A stretch of 64,000 nt of DNA, from contig BSQZ01000035.1 of NCBI GenBank assembly GCA_033239005.1, positions 4,740,501-4,804,500 on the forward strand, written 5' to 3'. Positions 10,871 through 21,406 of the stretch are shown one piece after another. The notes under the pieces are model-generated. The model saw nothing but the letters and a program-made list of their open reading frames with translations. It made no database searches and was not told the origin of the DNA. Each line of letters begins with the position of its first letter. The first letter of the stretch is position 1. The DNA comes from Lamellibrachia satsuma (Eukaryota; Annelida; Polychaeta; Sabellida; Siboglinidae). The position numbers and the translations under genes are program-made.

Positions 10871-11376
10871 CGTGACCGCAACCCCGATGTTCGAGGAGTG
10901 AAAAAATAATAAATGTATTCCAAGGCATTGAATTCATGGTTCGAAGTAGTCCGCGATACCCTACACGTTGGTTCGTAGTGGTCCGCGTTACCCTATCTGT
11001 CACCAACCGACACAACACCTCATTGAATGAAGTCACAAACTTTAATATATAAAAATAGCCATACATCAGATCATAGTAATATATAAAAAAAGCTGTATAT
11101 CAAATCATATTAAAGCACATAGATTCATAGTAATATAATTATTTGATACATCATATTAAAGCACATAAAATCATATAAATATAGTAATATAATTATGTAA
11201 AAATAGCCATATATTTAACCATATTAAAGCATATAAATATCGCTCATTAATTTAAAAAATAGTCATATAAAAGCATAGTAATATAATTAAAAATAGCCAT
11301 ATATAAATATCGTTTCTATATATATATATATATCGAAACATTAGTGTTCATTTGTTTGTCAGGCCACAATTCTGTT

Positions 11377-12367
11377 TTACAAAGGAAACTTTGGGAGGTT
11401 ATTGAAGTCCAGACGCGGCAGTGACTTTCCGCGTCTGTCGATAAGTTTTGTAGGTCGTTGTGCCGGCTCGCCGTCGGTGTCGGACCCGAACAACATTTTC
11501 ATTTCCACCACGCTACGTCGACGGTACTGCTGGGCTTCTTTCATGACAGCCGGCCACATTTCTCTGTGTTTTACAAACGCGGCGTAAACGTTAGCAGGTT
11601 GTTGTCTCGGTTTGCCAATAGCATTGCATCCCATGGCAATTTCCATGTTAACCCGCTCGATTGATCGCATCATCCCGAGCTCCGTCATAACAGCAGCCCA
11701 GGATCTTCGGTGGTCAAGAAACGAAGCATATTCGTTACATTCATCGTCCCAATTTTCTTCTGTAGCATAGCCATCATCGATGTTGTCGTCTACGCGTGGC
11801 GTGCGACTACACAGTTCTGCCATCACGATTGGCCATTGATGTCTGTGGAAGCTGAAAAACCAGAGTGAAAGACACATAAAAATCGACCCATTGGTAAAGG
11901 AATTGGTTAAAAATATCCTATATACATTTCATAAATAGCACATGCATCTGTTAATAATAAGCTATGAGTAGACCTGCGAGCGGCGAAAGGCGTACTTTGG
12001 AACCAACTCGCTTATTTACCGCTACGCCGCCAGCCACCCGTAGATGCATAGAAAGTGGATCAGCAGAGGCGATAACACTGACCCGGCGACCTCGCTAGGC
12101 TCGCGTGCTATTTATGACCAGACTACCAGCCGGCTAGCAAGAGGCATTGTAACTTGGTCACAGGCGCATAAAAGATGCCTCTTAAAGTTAACCTGTGCGT
12201 GTTATGTAGATGCTTTTAAAAGCTTTTAAAAACACACGAGTATGTATCAGGAAACAACCACGGACAATATGTACTTACGATCGATGCAGTAGCAGAGTCA
12301 ACGCCACGCCAATCTCGATGTATACCGCCATCAAGTCAGAAAACAAAGCAACGCTAGACAGCAGCAT
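11377..12367 (-). CDS. Spliced Polinton accessory gene with a thrice-repeated HR..W..VM.E motif, unknown function
   Basis: I do not recognise this family. Two minus-strand exons join cleanly: exon 1 12367-12279 (ATG at 12367, donor GATC|GTAAGT) and exon 2 11851-11377 (acceptor TTTTTCAG), giving 187 residues. The exon 1 end is a hydrophobic stretch (LLSSVALFSDLM... then GVALTLLL), so a signal anchor or membrane segment is likely. The body has three copies of a motif: FHRHQWPIVMAEL (spanning the splice join), FLDHRRSWAAVMTEL and FVKHREMWPAVMKEA. They are separated by acidic linkers, and the C-terminus is basic. A TATA box lies upstream at 12456-12465. It is transcribed away from all other Polinton genes. 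Because the motif crosses the junction, the intron is well supported. It could be a virion or host-interaction protein, but that is only a guess. Confidence 0.6.
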
Positions 12368-12455
12368 GGTGATGACGTCAGAAGCAACGGCGGCAACAGA
12401 ATGACGGTAACAGAACGACGGTAAGTGTATGAAGAAATACCTTGTCTGAAGACCG

Positions 12456-12465
12456 CTTTATATAG
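12456..12465 (-). promoter_or_regulatory. TATA box of the minus-strand gene
   Basis: CCTATATAAAG on the minus strand lies about 90 bp upstream of the ATG at 12367. It resembles the other two Polinton TATA boxes (13134, 16269). From 12500 to 13120 I see no gene, only a pair of related stretches (GATAAGCCTGTCA at about 12647 and 12796, each followed by ATC(A)CG(C/T)GTA) and a TATATGCATG-rich tract at 12894-12984. Confidence 0.6.
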
Positions 12466-13133
12466 GAAACGCTAAACAATGCAGGCAGCTGACATAAGCC
12501 GCTATAACACAATAACAAATCCATCAAAGTCAGAAAGTTATGTTAGAAAACACCCATAATAAAATTATTATTAAACTGGAATGCTAATAATCAACTCCCA
12601 AACCCACTAGAACAATAAGCTATCCTTCACAACGAAAAACAAGTTCGATAAGCCTGTCACAGAAGTGTCAGAGAATCGATGCTGAAAGCAAAATCCCATC
12701 TATCACGTGTAAAAAACAAAGTCAACGAGTTATAAACCAACGTTGTATTGATTCCAGACATTCTGCGTGAAACAGTAAACAACTCCTCCCAACGATAAGC
12801 CTGTCAACTAACCAACGCTGAATCCGAAAATCCATTTATCACGCGTAGAAACACCATGTGCTTATGGAAGTTATTGCTGGATGGAAACTGATGGGTATAT
12901 GCATGTATGTGTATATGCATGCATTTATGTATATATATATATGCATTTATGTATATATGCATGCATGTATGTATATATGCACATATTACTCGTGATTTGT
13001 CGCGAGTTCATTCGAAAAAACCACGCGCCAGTAAGTCTGGCTCGCCCAGCGATAGAATGCGCGGTGATTGCGCAATGCATACCAGAGGGCCAGCTGGTAA
13101 AGATAACACAGGCGCGCCATGCAACCGGCCCCG

Positions 13134-13143
13134 CTATATAAGG
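13134..13143 (+). promoter_or_regulatory. TATA box of the RPA-like gene
   Basis: CTATATAAGG lies 74 bp before the ATG at 13217. Around 30 bp downstream lies TCATAACACAACTC, a plausible start region, followed by a pyrimidine-rich leader. Confidence 0.65.
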
Positions 13144-13216
13144 GACTCGCAGCTGTAACTGTCATAACACAACTCTTGCGACTCTCTCGACGACTTTCTC
13201 TCTCTTCTGAATCAAC

Positions 13217-13714
13217 ATGATGGCCGCGCAGCAGCTCATCGGCGATGACGAACGCATGATGAATTTGACCCGTCTGCAGACGGAGGTAAGTGCTGGAACG
13301 TACAAATTTACAAGACCGTTAACCATAGTCTCTACCGCACGGCAGGCGAAATATGTTGTATATTTGGCATGCTCGCAGTGTCCCAATGGAGTCCAGCGTC
13401 GTAAGCAGGGGTACTATTGTCCATTACACCAATGGCAGCGATCTCTTACGTACAGATTCAAACTGCGTGTCCTCCTGCAAGACAGTATCGGAAGTGAAAG
13501 TTGGGTTAGCGTATTTGATTCGCTGGCGATGAAAGTTCTTGGCTTTACCGCTAACGACTACGTCGCTATGAAGTCAGACGACGAGCGGGTGGCTGCCCTG
13601 CCTGTGTTGAGGGGGGTCTGTGTCAGAGCGACCATTAAAAAGCGCATCAACAAGGACTACGTAAACTACACTGCGTCAGAGCTGGAAGTACTTGACGAGG
13701 CATTCTCTTTGTAG
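13217..13714 (+). CDS. RPA-like zinc OB-fold single-stranded-DNA-binding protein
   Basis: 165 residues, ATGATG start behind a TATA box. The middle matches the C-terminal zinc OB-fold of the large RPA subunit in order: a CSQC pair at about residues 52-55, GYYCPLH at about 66-72, then YRFKLRVLLQDSIG, WVSVFDSLAMKVLG and a C-terminal helix. RPA has four Cys ligands. Here the last is His (C-x2-C ... C-x2-H). In RPA this domain binds single-stranded DNA, so a role in protein-primed replication of the element is a reasonable inference. The frame ends at TAG 13712-13714, but stays open past it into the next reading frame, which is in the same phase (see the following entry and finding). RPA-like proteins are not among the standard Polinton genes I know. 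Confidence 0.65.
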   Translation: MMAAQQLIGDDERMMNLTRLQTEVSAGTYKFTRPLTIVSTARQAKYVVYLACSQCPNGVQRRKQGYYCPLHQWQRSLTYRFKLRVLLQDSIGSESWVSVFDSLAMKVLGFTANDYVAMKSDDERVAALPVLRGVCVRATIKKRINKDYVNYTASELEVLDEAFSL

Positions 13715-13732
13715 GAAGACAAAGAGAATGCC
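13699..13732. repeat. Perfect 14-bp hairpin enclosing the TAG stop
   Basis: GGCATTCTCTTTGT (13699-13712) pairs with ACAAAGAGAATGCC (13719-13732) across an AGGAAG loop. The stop TAG (13712-13714) sits at the stem-loop junction. It is followed by about three copies of a 21-bp unit (GACAGCAGCACAGGTCCCGCC, 13751-13812) that keeps the frame open. Confidence 0.9.
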
Positions 13733-14359
13733 GTCGACGACGCCAGCGCTGACAGCAGCACAGGTCCCGCCGACAGCAGCACAGGTCCCGCCGACAGCAG
13801 CACAGGTCCCAGCGATGAAAACACCATGAACAAAAAGGTACAGGAGTGGTTAGACGCGTATGAACGTCGTAATCTGTTACCATCCTCACCATCCATCACT
13901 TCCTCTAACGAACCGACTCTGTGTATAGCAGACGAGGAAAGTAACGATACGGTTATTACCGTTATTAGCAGCAGCAGCGAAGCAGCTATGGTCATAAGCT
14001 GTAGCAGCAGCAGCAGTAGTAACAGCGGCAACGATAATGATATGCAGGTGACGGCAATGAACATAGACAGAATATGGAATCGTGCAGAAGCCATGATGAA
14101 TCAAAACACCTTCAACGCAGCGATAGACGCAGTTTGTGTTCGTTATGCATGTAACGAGGTTGTTCGTATATTAGATTTATCGGAAGATGATTATTACGTA
14201 CCGTCTTCCGGTCTGATCATGCACATCTTGCGTTGGATTGTCATAGCGGTCGAGGAGAGGGTTGGGAAAATGCAATGGTGTGCCGATATGACAGACACGG
14301 TCAGAGCTACCATAGCCAGTCGATATGCAGGTAAGAACGAAGTTGCTGACAGTGATTAA
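13715..14359 (+). CDS. C-terminal continuation of the RPA-like ORF, or a separate acidic Ser-rich protein
   Basis: This frame is in phase with the preceding RPA-like gene and contains no stop from 13715 to 14357. A first ATG is at 13826, which gives 177 residues if used. Before the ATG lies a repeat-encoded linker (DSSTGPA three times). After it come a short helix, a Ser-rich stretch (about residues 45-70 from the ATG) and a C-terminal helical segment without known motifs. Either the TAG is a single nonsense mutation in one 380-codon gene, or it is read through, or this is a distinct protein. A GTAAG donor at 14331 and a TATAG acceptor before 14391 could define an intron, but the join is out of frame with the next long frame. 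Confidence 0.45.
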   Translation, partial: EDKENAVDDASADSSTGPADSSTGPADSSTGPSDENTMNKKVQEWLDAYERRNLLPSSPSITSSNEPTLCIADEESNDTVITVISSSSEAAMVISCSSSSSSNSGNDNDMQVTAMNIDRIWNRAEAMMNQNTFNAAIDAVCVRYACNEVVRILDLSEDDYYVPSSGLIMHILRWIVIAVEERVGKMQWCADMTDTVRATIASRYAGKNEVADSD

Positions 14360-14390
14360 ACAGGTGTGTCTTTTGTTGTCCCGTCTATAG

Positions 14391-15098
14391 ATCCATAACG
14401 GTCTGAGACAGCTCAGAGAAGCGTACGAGAACGATGACGCCGATGATGATGATGACGACAAGACGGCAACACCGCCGCAGCAGCGCAAACGCCGGATGCC
14501 GCCGTTGGCTGCAAACGATCTGCGGGTGAAGTTAAACAGGAAACGGCGCTTTCCTTCACCCGCAGCAGCAACGGCAGCAACACCAGCAGCAACGACAACC
14601 GCAACCCCAGCAGCAGCAGCAGCGGCGGTGACAGCAGCAGCAGCAGCGCCAACGACACCACCACCACCCCCACCGCCGTCGTTTCTACTGGGAGCGCAGA
14701 CATCCACGTTCGAGTTTACTCCGGCGTCGCCGTCGCCATCATTGTCGCCGTCATCATTCGAACTGAACCCCCATTTGACGACACCACCCTCCGGCATGCA
14801 GCCATCGACATCATCAGCGACGCCATCATCACCGTGCACATGTGATCGCTGCTGCGAAAATATTACATTAGAACCATCTTCACCATCGAACCCGAACATT
14901 ATGGATCCACATGCAGCGAACATTATCATCACTGAGGCAATAACACATCCCATAATGCATAGATCATTTCACACTCCTCTGACAGTAGCCGAGGCTACTG
15001 TCAACGTATGTGCAGAAGGGTGCGCAAGGCTACTGTCAGAGGAGATACAAATGCATCTCATACATGAAGTGGCGTGTTTCAATCATTGGATGTTGTAA
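14391..15098 (+). CDS. Low-complexity Ala/Thr/Pro/Ser-rich protein
   Basis: The frame opens at 14391, immediately after a TATAG acceptor-like site. It has its first ATG at 14496 and ends at TAA 15096-15098. It encodes an acidic run, a basic KRR segment, long Ala/Thr and Pro tracts (from GCA/ACC trinucleotide repeats), an S/P-rich region and a less biased last 70 residues with several Cys. There is no family assignment. Trinucleotide repeats keep many frames open here, so part of the ORF may be an accident of composition. The less biased C-terminus argues for a real exon. Confidence 0.35.
   Translation: MHNGLRQLREAYENDDADDDDDDKTATPPQQRKRRMPPLAANDLRVKLNRKRRFPSPAAATAATPAATTTATPAAAAAAVTAAAAAPTTPPPPPPPSFLLGAQTSTFEFTPASPSPSLSPSSFELNPHLTTPPSGMQPSTSSATPSSPCTCDRCCENITLEPSSPSNPNIMDPHAANIIITEAITHPIMHRSFHTPLTVAEATVNVCAEGCARLLSEEIQMHLIHEVACFNHWML
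14975..15043. repeat. Nested hairpins built from TGACAGTAGCC
   Basis: TCCTCTGACAGTAGCC (14975-14990) pairs exactly with 15028-15043. The same left arm also pairs locally with GGCTACTGTCA (14993-15003) across a 2-base loop. Two mutually exclusive folds are thus possible. A third stem, GTGGCGTGTTT/AAACACGCCAC (15069-15079 with 15097-15107), encloses the TAA stop. Confidence 0.85.
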
Positions 15099-15103
15099 AC
15101 ACG

Positions 15104-15239
<136 letters not shown>

Positions 15240-15341
15240 TATTGTTTAGTTAGTAATTGTCTTTGTGTAAAGTGTTTTTATTGTTTAGTGTCTTTAGTAA
15301 TTGTTATATATCGTTATTGACTTTAATCTTATGTCTTTAAT

Positions 15342-15590
15342 TATATTAGTAATAGTATCTTTAATTGTTATATATCATTATTGCCTTTATTCTTTTGCGT
15401 GTAATTTGTCTATGAAATACATATATAGTATTCTTTATGTATGAAGAGATCGACTTCTATAATATTTATATTAGTAATAGTGTCTTTAATTGTTATATAT
15501 CATTATTGTCTTTATTCTTTTGCGTGTAATTTGTCTATGAAATACATATATAGTATTCTTTATGTATGAAGAGATCGACTTCTATATATA
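15342..15590. repeat. Tandem duplication, two units of 125 bp
   Basis: Unit 1 (15342-15466) and unit 2 (15467-15590) are nearly identical AT-rich sequences that include TCTTTAATTGTTATATATCA and GAAGAGATCGACTTCTAT. The stretch 15591-15840 is non-coding. It contains copies of the CCTCTG(G/T)CG motif also found at the right end, a poly-TA tract and an AATAAA at 15827-15832. Confidence 0.85.
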
Positions 15591-15932
15591 TATACAATTA
15601 TTCACACACACGTGACCTCTGTCGTGGTGTAAAAACCCACAAGTCAGTTCCATCATACTAACCTCTGGCGCGACGGTAAACGTTCGCAAGCTAGTGGTCA
15701 CTGTCGCGATATTAAAAAACCCACAAACCAACGTCATATATCATCATCTTATATATATATAGAGAAGTCTATCTTTTCATACCAGTACAGTATATATATC
15801 TATTTCATACACAATGCATTCTATTGAATAAAATTGTCAAAATGGAATGGAACGTGTTGTACCTTCATTATTATTCTCACGAGTGACACCCCTCTTCTTG
15901 AAAGGGAACCCGTAGTCGATTATGATGGACAT

Positions 15933-16240
15933 CGCCTCTTATTAGTAAGTGACCAATAGTAGCCATGTTAGGAACGCCTCTTATTAGTAAGTGACCAATA
16001 GTAGCCATGTTAGGAACGCCTCTTATTAGTAAGTGACCAATAGTAGCCATGTTAGGAACGCCTCTTATTAGTGATTGGACAATAGTACCCATGTTAGGAA
16101 CGCCTTTTATTAGTGATTGGACAATAGTACCCATGTTAGGAACGCCTCTTATTAGTGAGTGATCAATAGTACCCATGTTAGGAACGCCTCTTATTAGTGA
16201 GTGGACAATAGTACCCATGTTAGGAACGCCTCTTATCATA
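15933..16240. repeat. 42-bp minisatellite, seven units plus a partial
   Basis: The unit CGCCTCTTATTAGTAAGTGACC plus 20 more bases recurs exactly every 42 bp. Three units are one variant (TAGCC), four another (TACCC). Since 42 is a multiple of three, the minus strand stays open (15877-16293) and would encode a 14-residue repeat (RGVPNMGTIVHSLI). The array ends 30 bp before the TATA box of the PolB gene. It is more likely promoter-proximal regulatory repeats than a gene. Confidence 0.9.
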
Positions 16241-16268
16241 CATTGACATCTTATCCACCCTGCACGCA

Positions 16269-16276
16269 CTATATAG
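16269..16276 (+). promoter_or_regulatory. TATA box of the PolB gene
   Basis: CTATATAG lies 55 bp upstream of the PolB ATG at 16324 and immediately downstream of the 42-bp repeat array. Confidence 0.6.
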
Positions 16277-16323
16277 ATGCACTGAGAGTCCATTCCCTCT
16301 TAGTTGTAGATGCCATCATCGTC

Positions 16324-16545
16324 ATGAAAAGACATCAATGTCGTCACTGCGAGGTCGCCTTCGACACGTGCGCAGAACTACAACGTCACGTGCAGAGTAA
16401 TCACTCGACGCCATCATGCGACTTTCATTCATACTCGGTGGCACCACCTATGGTGCAAAGAGAGCGAAATACGCATGCGAGAAATGCGGTGTCACCTTCG
16501 GGAGATATGATAACCTACAGCGTCACGTAAGGTTGGTATGTAGAG

Positions 16546-16596
<51 letters not shown>

Positions 16597-19500
16597 ATAG
16601 AAGAAACACCGTCTACGCGTGTAAGAAATGCGGACGGAAGTTCGAAAGACGTTGGTTCCTGACCAGACACGCACGAACCGCGTGTACCGACGTCACCGAG
16701 TCACCAGCACCAAAGAGATCAATAAGAGAAGACACTACCCCATCCCACCACACACTCGTTACCGAGGAAGACCCGTTAGACCCACCCGATCGACTTCCCT
16801 TCGCCGACACTCTGTCGACGGAGTTGCTAGATGTCGTTCGTGCGCACTGGTATGCTATACGGACCCGCGTGTCAAGAGGTCCTCTCCAATGCAGGTACGA
16901 TTACAGATTAACCACGCTAGACATGACGTCTTAGAACCGTCTTTGAAGATCATGTTCCAGGAACAGACCACTGTGTTCAAGATTAACCTCAGTTACGGGT
17001 TCGTTCTGAGAAACAAGAACACGGGTCAATACAAGTACTATCATACCTCTTGTAATTGCTGTGGACGCTACCTGGACGAGCCCAGTCTCGTCACCAACAG
17101 CAAGGACTTTGACGACTTCCTCGAACGCATCCGACAACCCGACGTCTTGCAATGGGCCATCAATCAAAGACCGGATTCTGCGTGGGTGTGCGAACTCGTA
17201 ACGAATGTCACTTTTATCGTTAATCGCATCATCGATCATCCTATAGGATGTGTAGGTATGATCCCTCTACCACCCTACATCAAGAAGAAGAAAAGCATCA
17301 TCGGACTGGAAACGGATCCCATCCATAACACGAGGTACAATGATAACCTGTGTCTGTTCCTATGTCTGGCTCTGCATCGAGGATGCGATCTATATCGATT
17401 GGAACCGGCGGTGAAGACGCTGTAGGAGACATACGATCGAGATCACGTACCCATGGAAGAATTTACAGGGGTCACGCTGGATGACCTCTATCGCGTAGAG
17501 ACCACGTTCCAAACGAACGTGTGCGTGTACTAGCTTGTCAAACCGGATGAAGAGGACGGTAAGTCGACTGCCGAATTGGTCAATCGATCGTTATGCAAAT
17601 ACTCCGAAACAATGCATCTCAACCTTCACGAGACACATTTTTCATTCATCCAAGATGTCTGCATGTACTGCAACTCGTATCGTTGTAGGAAGTGCGGTGA
17701 CTCGTTATGGAAAGATGCATGGAAGCTGTATCGACACGTGCGTCGAGTCTATCCTGGTGGCGTGTACCATTCCACACCATCGGTGTTCGAACGTCTGGAC
17801 GACGAGAACATTCGCGTGGCTGAATCGTTGCGCTACTATCCGTATCGAGCCACCTTTGATTTCGAGTGTTGGTTCGACACGGAACAACTTCCGTCGGACA
17901 GTGACAAGGTCCACTGGGTGGCGCGTCACGTTCCACTGAGCGTCAGCGTAACATCCAACGTGCCCGGCCACGAGCGAATGCAATGTGTCGTCACGGATGG
18001 AGACACCAACAAGTTGGTGAGTAGAATGATGAATATCTTACAAGCGATGAGTGACGCCGCGTACGACAAGATCAAACACTCGTACAGAGATGTCTTGGAT
18101 CAACTCGCAGAGGAACTGACGAACTGGGACGAAAGGGAGAAGGCTGCATGATCAGCCGTCGGTAAGAAGAAATCTCGTCCGACGACCAATCCATACAAAA
18201 AGCTGATGGGACAACTCTATGGATGGATGCATCAGTTACCTGTCATCGGGTTCAATTCGGGTAAGTATGATCTCAATGCCATCAAACAGTTCCTCATACC
18301 CTACTTCTTATCCACCGCATCAAAGGAACAAGAAGAACAAGAAGAACAAGAACAAGAAGAACAAAACGATAAAGATGAAGAGAATGAGGGTGTCGGATCT
18401 TTTTTCGTCATCAAATGCAACAACACTTTCATGTGTCTTTCGACGGATCAGCTGAAATTCCTAGACATGACCAACTACATAGCTCCCGGGTTCAGTTACG
18501 ACAAGTATCTGAAGGCGTACGGATGCGAGGTGACAAAAGGTCATTTCCTGTACGAGCACATGGACCGTCTGAAGAGACTCGACGACACAGCGCTTTCATT
18601 GAAACAGGCCTTCTTCAGTCGACTGAAGAACGAAGGTATTTCCGACGAGGATTATGCCAGTTGTCAAGAGGCCTGGCGCGACAACTCCATGACGACTTTG
18701 CGAGACTTTCTCGTCTGGTACAACAACAGGGACGTGGTTCCCTTTCTGCAGGCCATCGACAGACAGTTTGCCTTCTACGAACAACGTGGCATAGACATGT
18801 TCAAGCAAGGCATCAGCGTACCTGGTCTGACCTTGCTCTACCTGTTCAACGACCTTCCCGAGAAGACCTACTTTACCATCTTCAACGAGAAGAATAAAGA
18901 TCTTCATCACCTCGTTAAAGATCACGTGGTTGGCGGGGCTTCGCTCGTTTTTCATCGCTATCACGAGAAAGGGGTCACCACGCTACGTCAGAACGAGTAC
19001 GGAGAGGCCGCTCGTCCTTGTAGGTCCATCGTCGGATACGATGCCAACGCCCTGTACTTGTGGTCACTCATGCAAGACATGCCTACGACGGGAAGAGAAC
19101 GACTTCCGACCGGAATCGGCGCAGCTGTACGGTCAGATGACTGCGGAATGGTTGACTTGGGAATCCGAACGCACGGGATGCGTCATACAACACCAGATCA
19201 ACGGTAGAGAGAAGAGAATAGGCAAACTGCCGGTGGACGGGTGGTGCAGCGAGACGAAAACGGCTTATCAGTACCTCGGATGTTTTTTCCATGGTCACTC
19301 GTGCACTGGCAAAGAGGTCAACGAGGTTAACGGGAAACCCATGGCTGAACTGCTCGCCGAGACCCGAAAGAACACCGTCTACCTCCGTCACTTTGTCAAA
19401 GTCGTAGAGATGTGGGAATGCGAGTGGATAAAGACGAGACGAAATCCTGTCGTGAAAAAGCGTGCGTGCCGGAACCGTGTTCGGTCTGATCCATTGTGAC

Positions 19501-20678
19501 CTTCGCGTACCGGAAGCATTGCGAGAACACTTTGCCGAGATGTAGCCCGTGTTCAAGAACATCCGTCTGACACGCGACGATCTCGGACCATTCATGCGCC
19601 GATACGCCGAGGAGCACAACATCATGATGACACCGAGACGCATGCTCGTGGGTAGTTATCGAGGGGATAAGATCCTGCTTCCCACGCCTCTGCTGCGATG
19701 GTACATGGACCACGGTCTCGAGGTGACGCACGTGTATCAGGTCGTCGACTACGATCCCGTCCCGTGTTTCAGACGGTTCGGCGATGCAGTGTCCACGGCG
19801 CGACGCGAAGGAGACGTCCACTCGCACAAGGCCATCATCGCAGACACCATGAAGTTGCTAGGGAACTCGGGTTACGGAAAGACCATAACCAACATGGACC
19901 GACATCGCGACGTCAATTGTTGCAAGGAGAAGGCGGCATCGCTCTTGGTCAACGATAGAAGATTCCGACAACTCGATGTCGTCGTGGACGATGCATACGA
20001 GATAGAGATGAACAAGAAGACCGTCACGTACACCCTGACCTACACGTGGGATTCTTCGTTCTGCAGTACGCCAAGATTCGCATGTTGCAGTTCTATTACG
20101 ACTTCATCGACAGGTACCTGGAGCGCCCTCTTTTTCAGTACTGCGAGACAGATACAGACTCTGCCTATTTGGCCTTGGCCGGCGAGTCCGTCGACGCCCT
20201 CGTGACCCCGGAACTACGAGAACATTACTTCCGACACCGCTCCGAATGGTTGCCGTCCGAATGTTGCGACGACCATCGGAACGAGTACGTTCGCTGTCGA
20301 CTCGCCAATAGACCGTGGGTCGGCGACGAGGCGTGCTGTAAGGCGCGTAGGGCGTACGACAAGAGGACACCTGGTCTGTTCAAGGTGGAGTGGTCCGGCG
20401 ACGGGTTCGTGGGGTTGTGTAGCAAGACGTACTATTGTTTCGGACCCACCGACAAATACAGCACCATAGGACTGAGCAAATGTCACAACGACATCGACAA
20501 GAACGGGTTCCTGGAGGTGCTCACCAACCGTCGGAGCGGAAGTGGAAAGAACCGCGGGTTCCGGGTGCTTCACTCGACCGTGTTGACGTACGTGCAGGAA
20601 CGAGCGGCTCTCACCTACTTCTACGCCAAACGAGTGGTGCACGAGGACGGGGTGAGCACGGGTCCGGTGGACGTGTAG
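16324..20678 (+). pseudogene. Protein-primed DNA polymerase B with N-terminal C2H2 zinc fingers, inactivated
   Basis: Replicative family-B polymerase of the Polinton. The N-terminus has three C2H2-like fingers (FDTCAELQRHVQSNH near 16364; YACEKCGVTFGRYDNLQRH near 16469; YACKKCGRKFERRWFLTRH near 16615). A long (AGT)n serine tract (16545-16597) separates the last two. Exonuclease motifs follow: TFDFECWFD (about 17851) and GFNSGKYDLN (about 18248). Polymerase motifs are YDANALYLW (A, about 19037), KLLGNSGYGK (B, about 19852) and YCETDTDSAY (C, about 20141). Stops lie at 17423, 17531, 18149 and 19543. Frame changes lie near 16440, 16915, 19090, 19490 and 20050. A Glu/Gln-rich insert (about 18325-18375) sits in the exonuclease region. 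Catalytic motifs are all preserved, so decay is recent. Confidence 0.92.
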
Positions 20679-20717
20679 AAAAAGGCGATGCACTGCGGTC
20701 GTCTTTCATAAGCGACC

Positions 20718-21406
20718 ATGGACGCGCGGTGGAAACATCCTTTCACGTGCATCGTCGCCGGTCCGACGGGATGCGGCAAAAGTACTTTCGTGACGCGTAT
20801 GCTACGTCACGCTGCTGCGATGATCGGTCCACCCGGATCACGTGGTGTTACGGAGAATGGCAAGAGACTTACGCAACGATGGACTTGATGGACGTGCGGT
20901 TCGAGGAAGGGTTGCCAAGTGCTAGCATGTTTGATTCGTCGACGAGGAACCTCATCGTCATAGACGATCTCATGGCAGAAACGGACGAACAGGTCACGAC
21001 CTTGTTCACTAAAAAAAGTCACCACAGGAACACGTCCGTGCTGTATCTCGTACAGAACCTGTTCCCCAAAAACAAAGAGAGTCGTACTATCAGTCTGAAT
21101 TCTCAGTACATGATGGTGTTCAAGAATCCTCGTGACGCATCGCAGATGTCGCACTTGGCTCGACAGATGTATCCGGGGCGTGCCAAATTCGTTCAAGAGG
21201 CTTTTAAAGACGCCACTTCGGTACCGTACGGCTATCTATTGGTCGATCTCAAACAGGGCACGCCCGAGGACATGCGTCTGCGCACGGCCATCTTTCCAGA
21301 CGACGGTGTTCATGTCTGCCCTGGTGAAGAGACACATTATATGCATACAGGCGCTGAACAGAATCAAGAACAACAAACTGAAAAGAGCCATCATCGAAAA
21401 CGCTGA
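20718..21406 (+). pseudogene. FtsK/HerA-like (A32-type) DNA-packaging ATPase, one frameshift
   Basis: Motor that would pump the genome into capsids in viruses of this lineage. The ATG at 20718 is followed by a Walker A motif GPTGCGKST (about 20757). The frame shifts near 20820. In the new frame, TRNLIVIDDLM is the Walker B block (about 20942), followed by VLYLVQNLFP and the NPRD segment typical of Polinton/adenovirus-type ATPases. The C-terminus overlaps the next gene by 95 bp in another frame. A single small indel separates it from a full-length gene of about 230 residues. Confidence 0.88.

Noticed and set aside
14177..14953. 258-codon minus-strand frame opposite the low-complexity ORF
   Set aside because: Composition (Val/Ala/Gly/Asp runs) is the antisense of GCA/ACC/GAT repeats. 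No motif, start context or promoter is seen.
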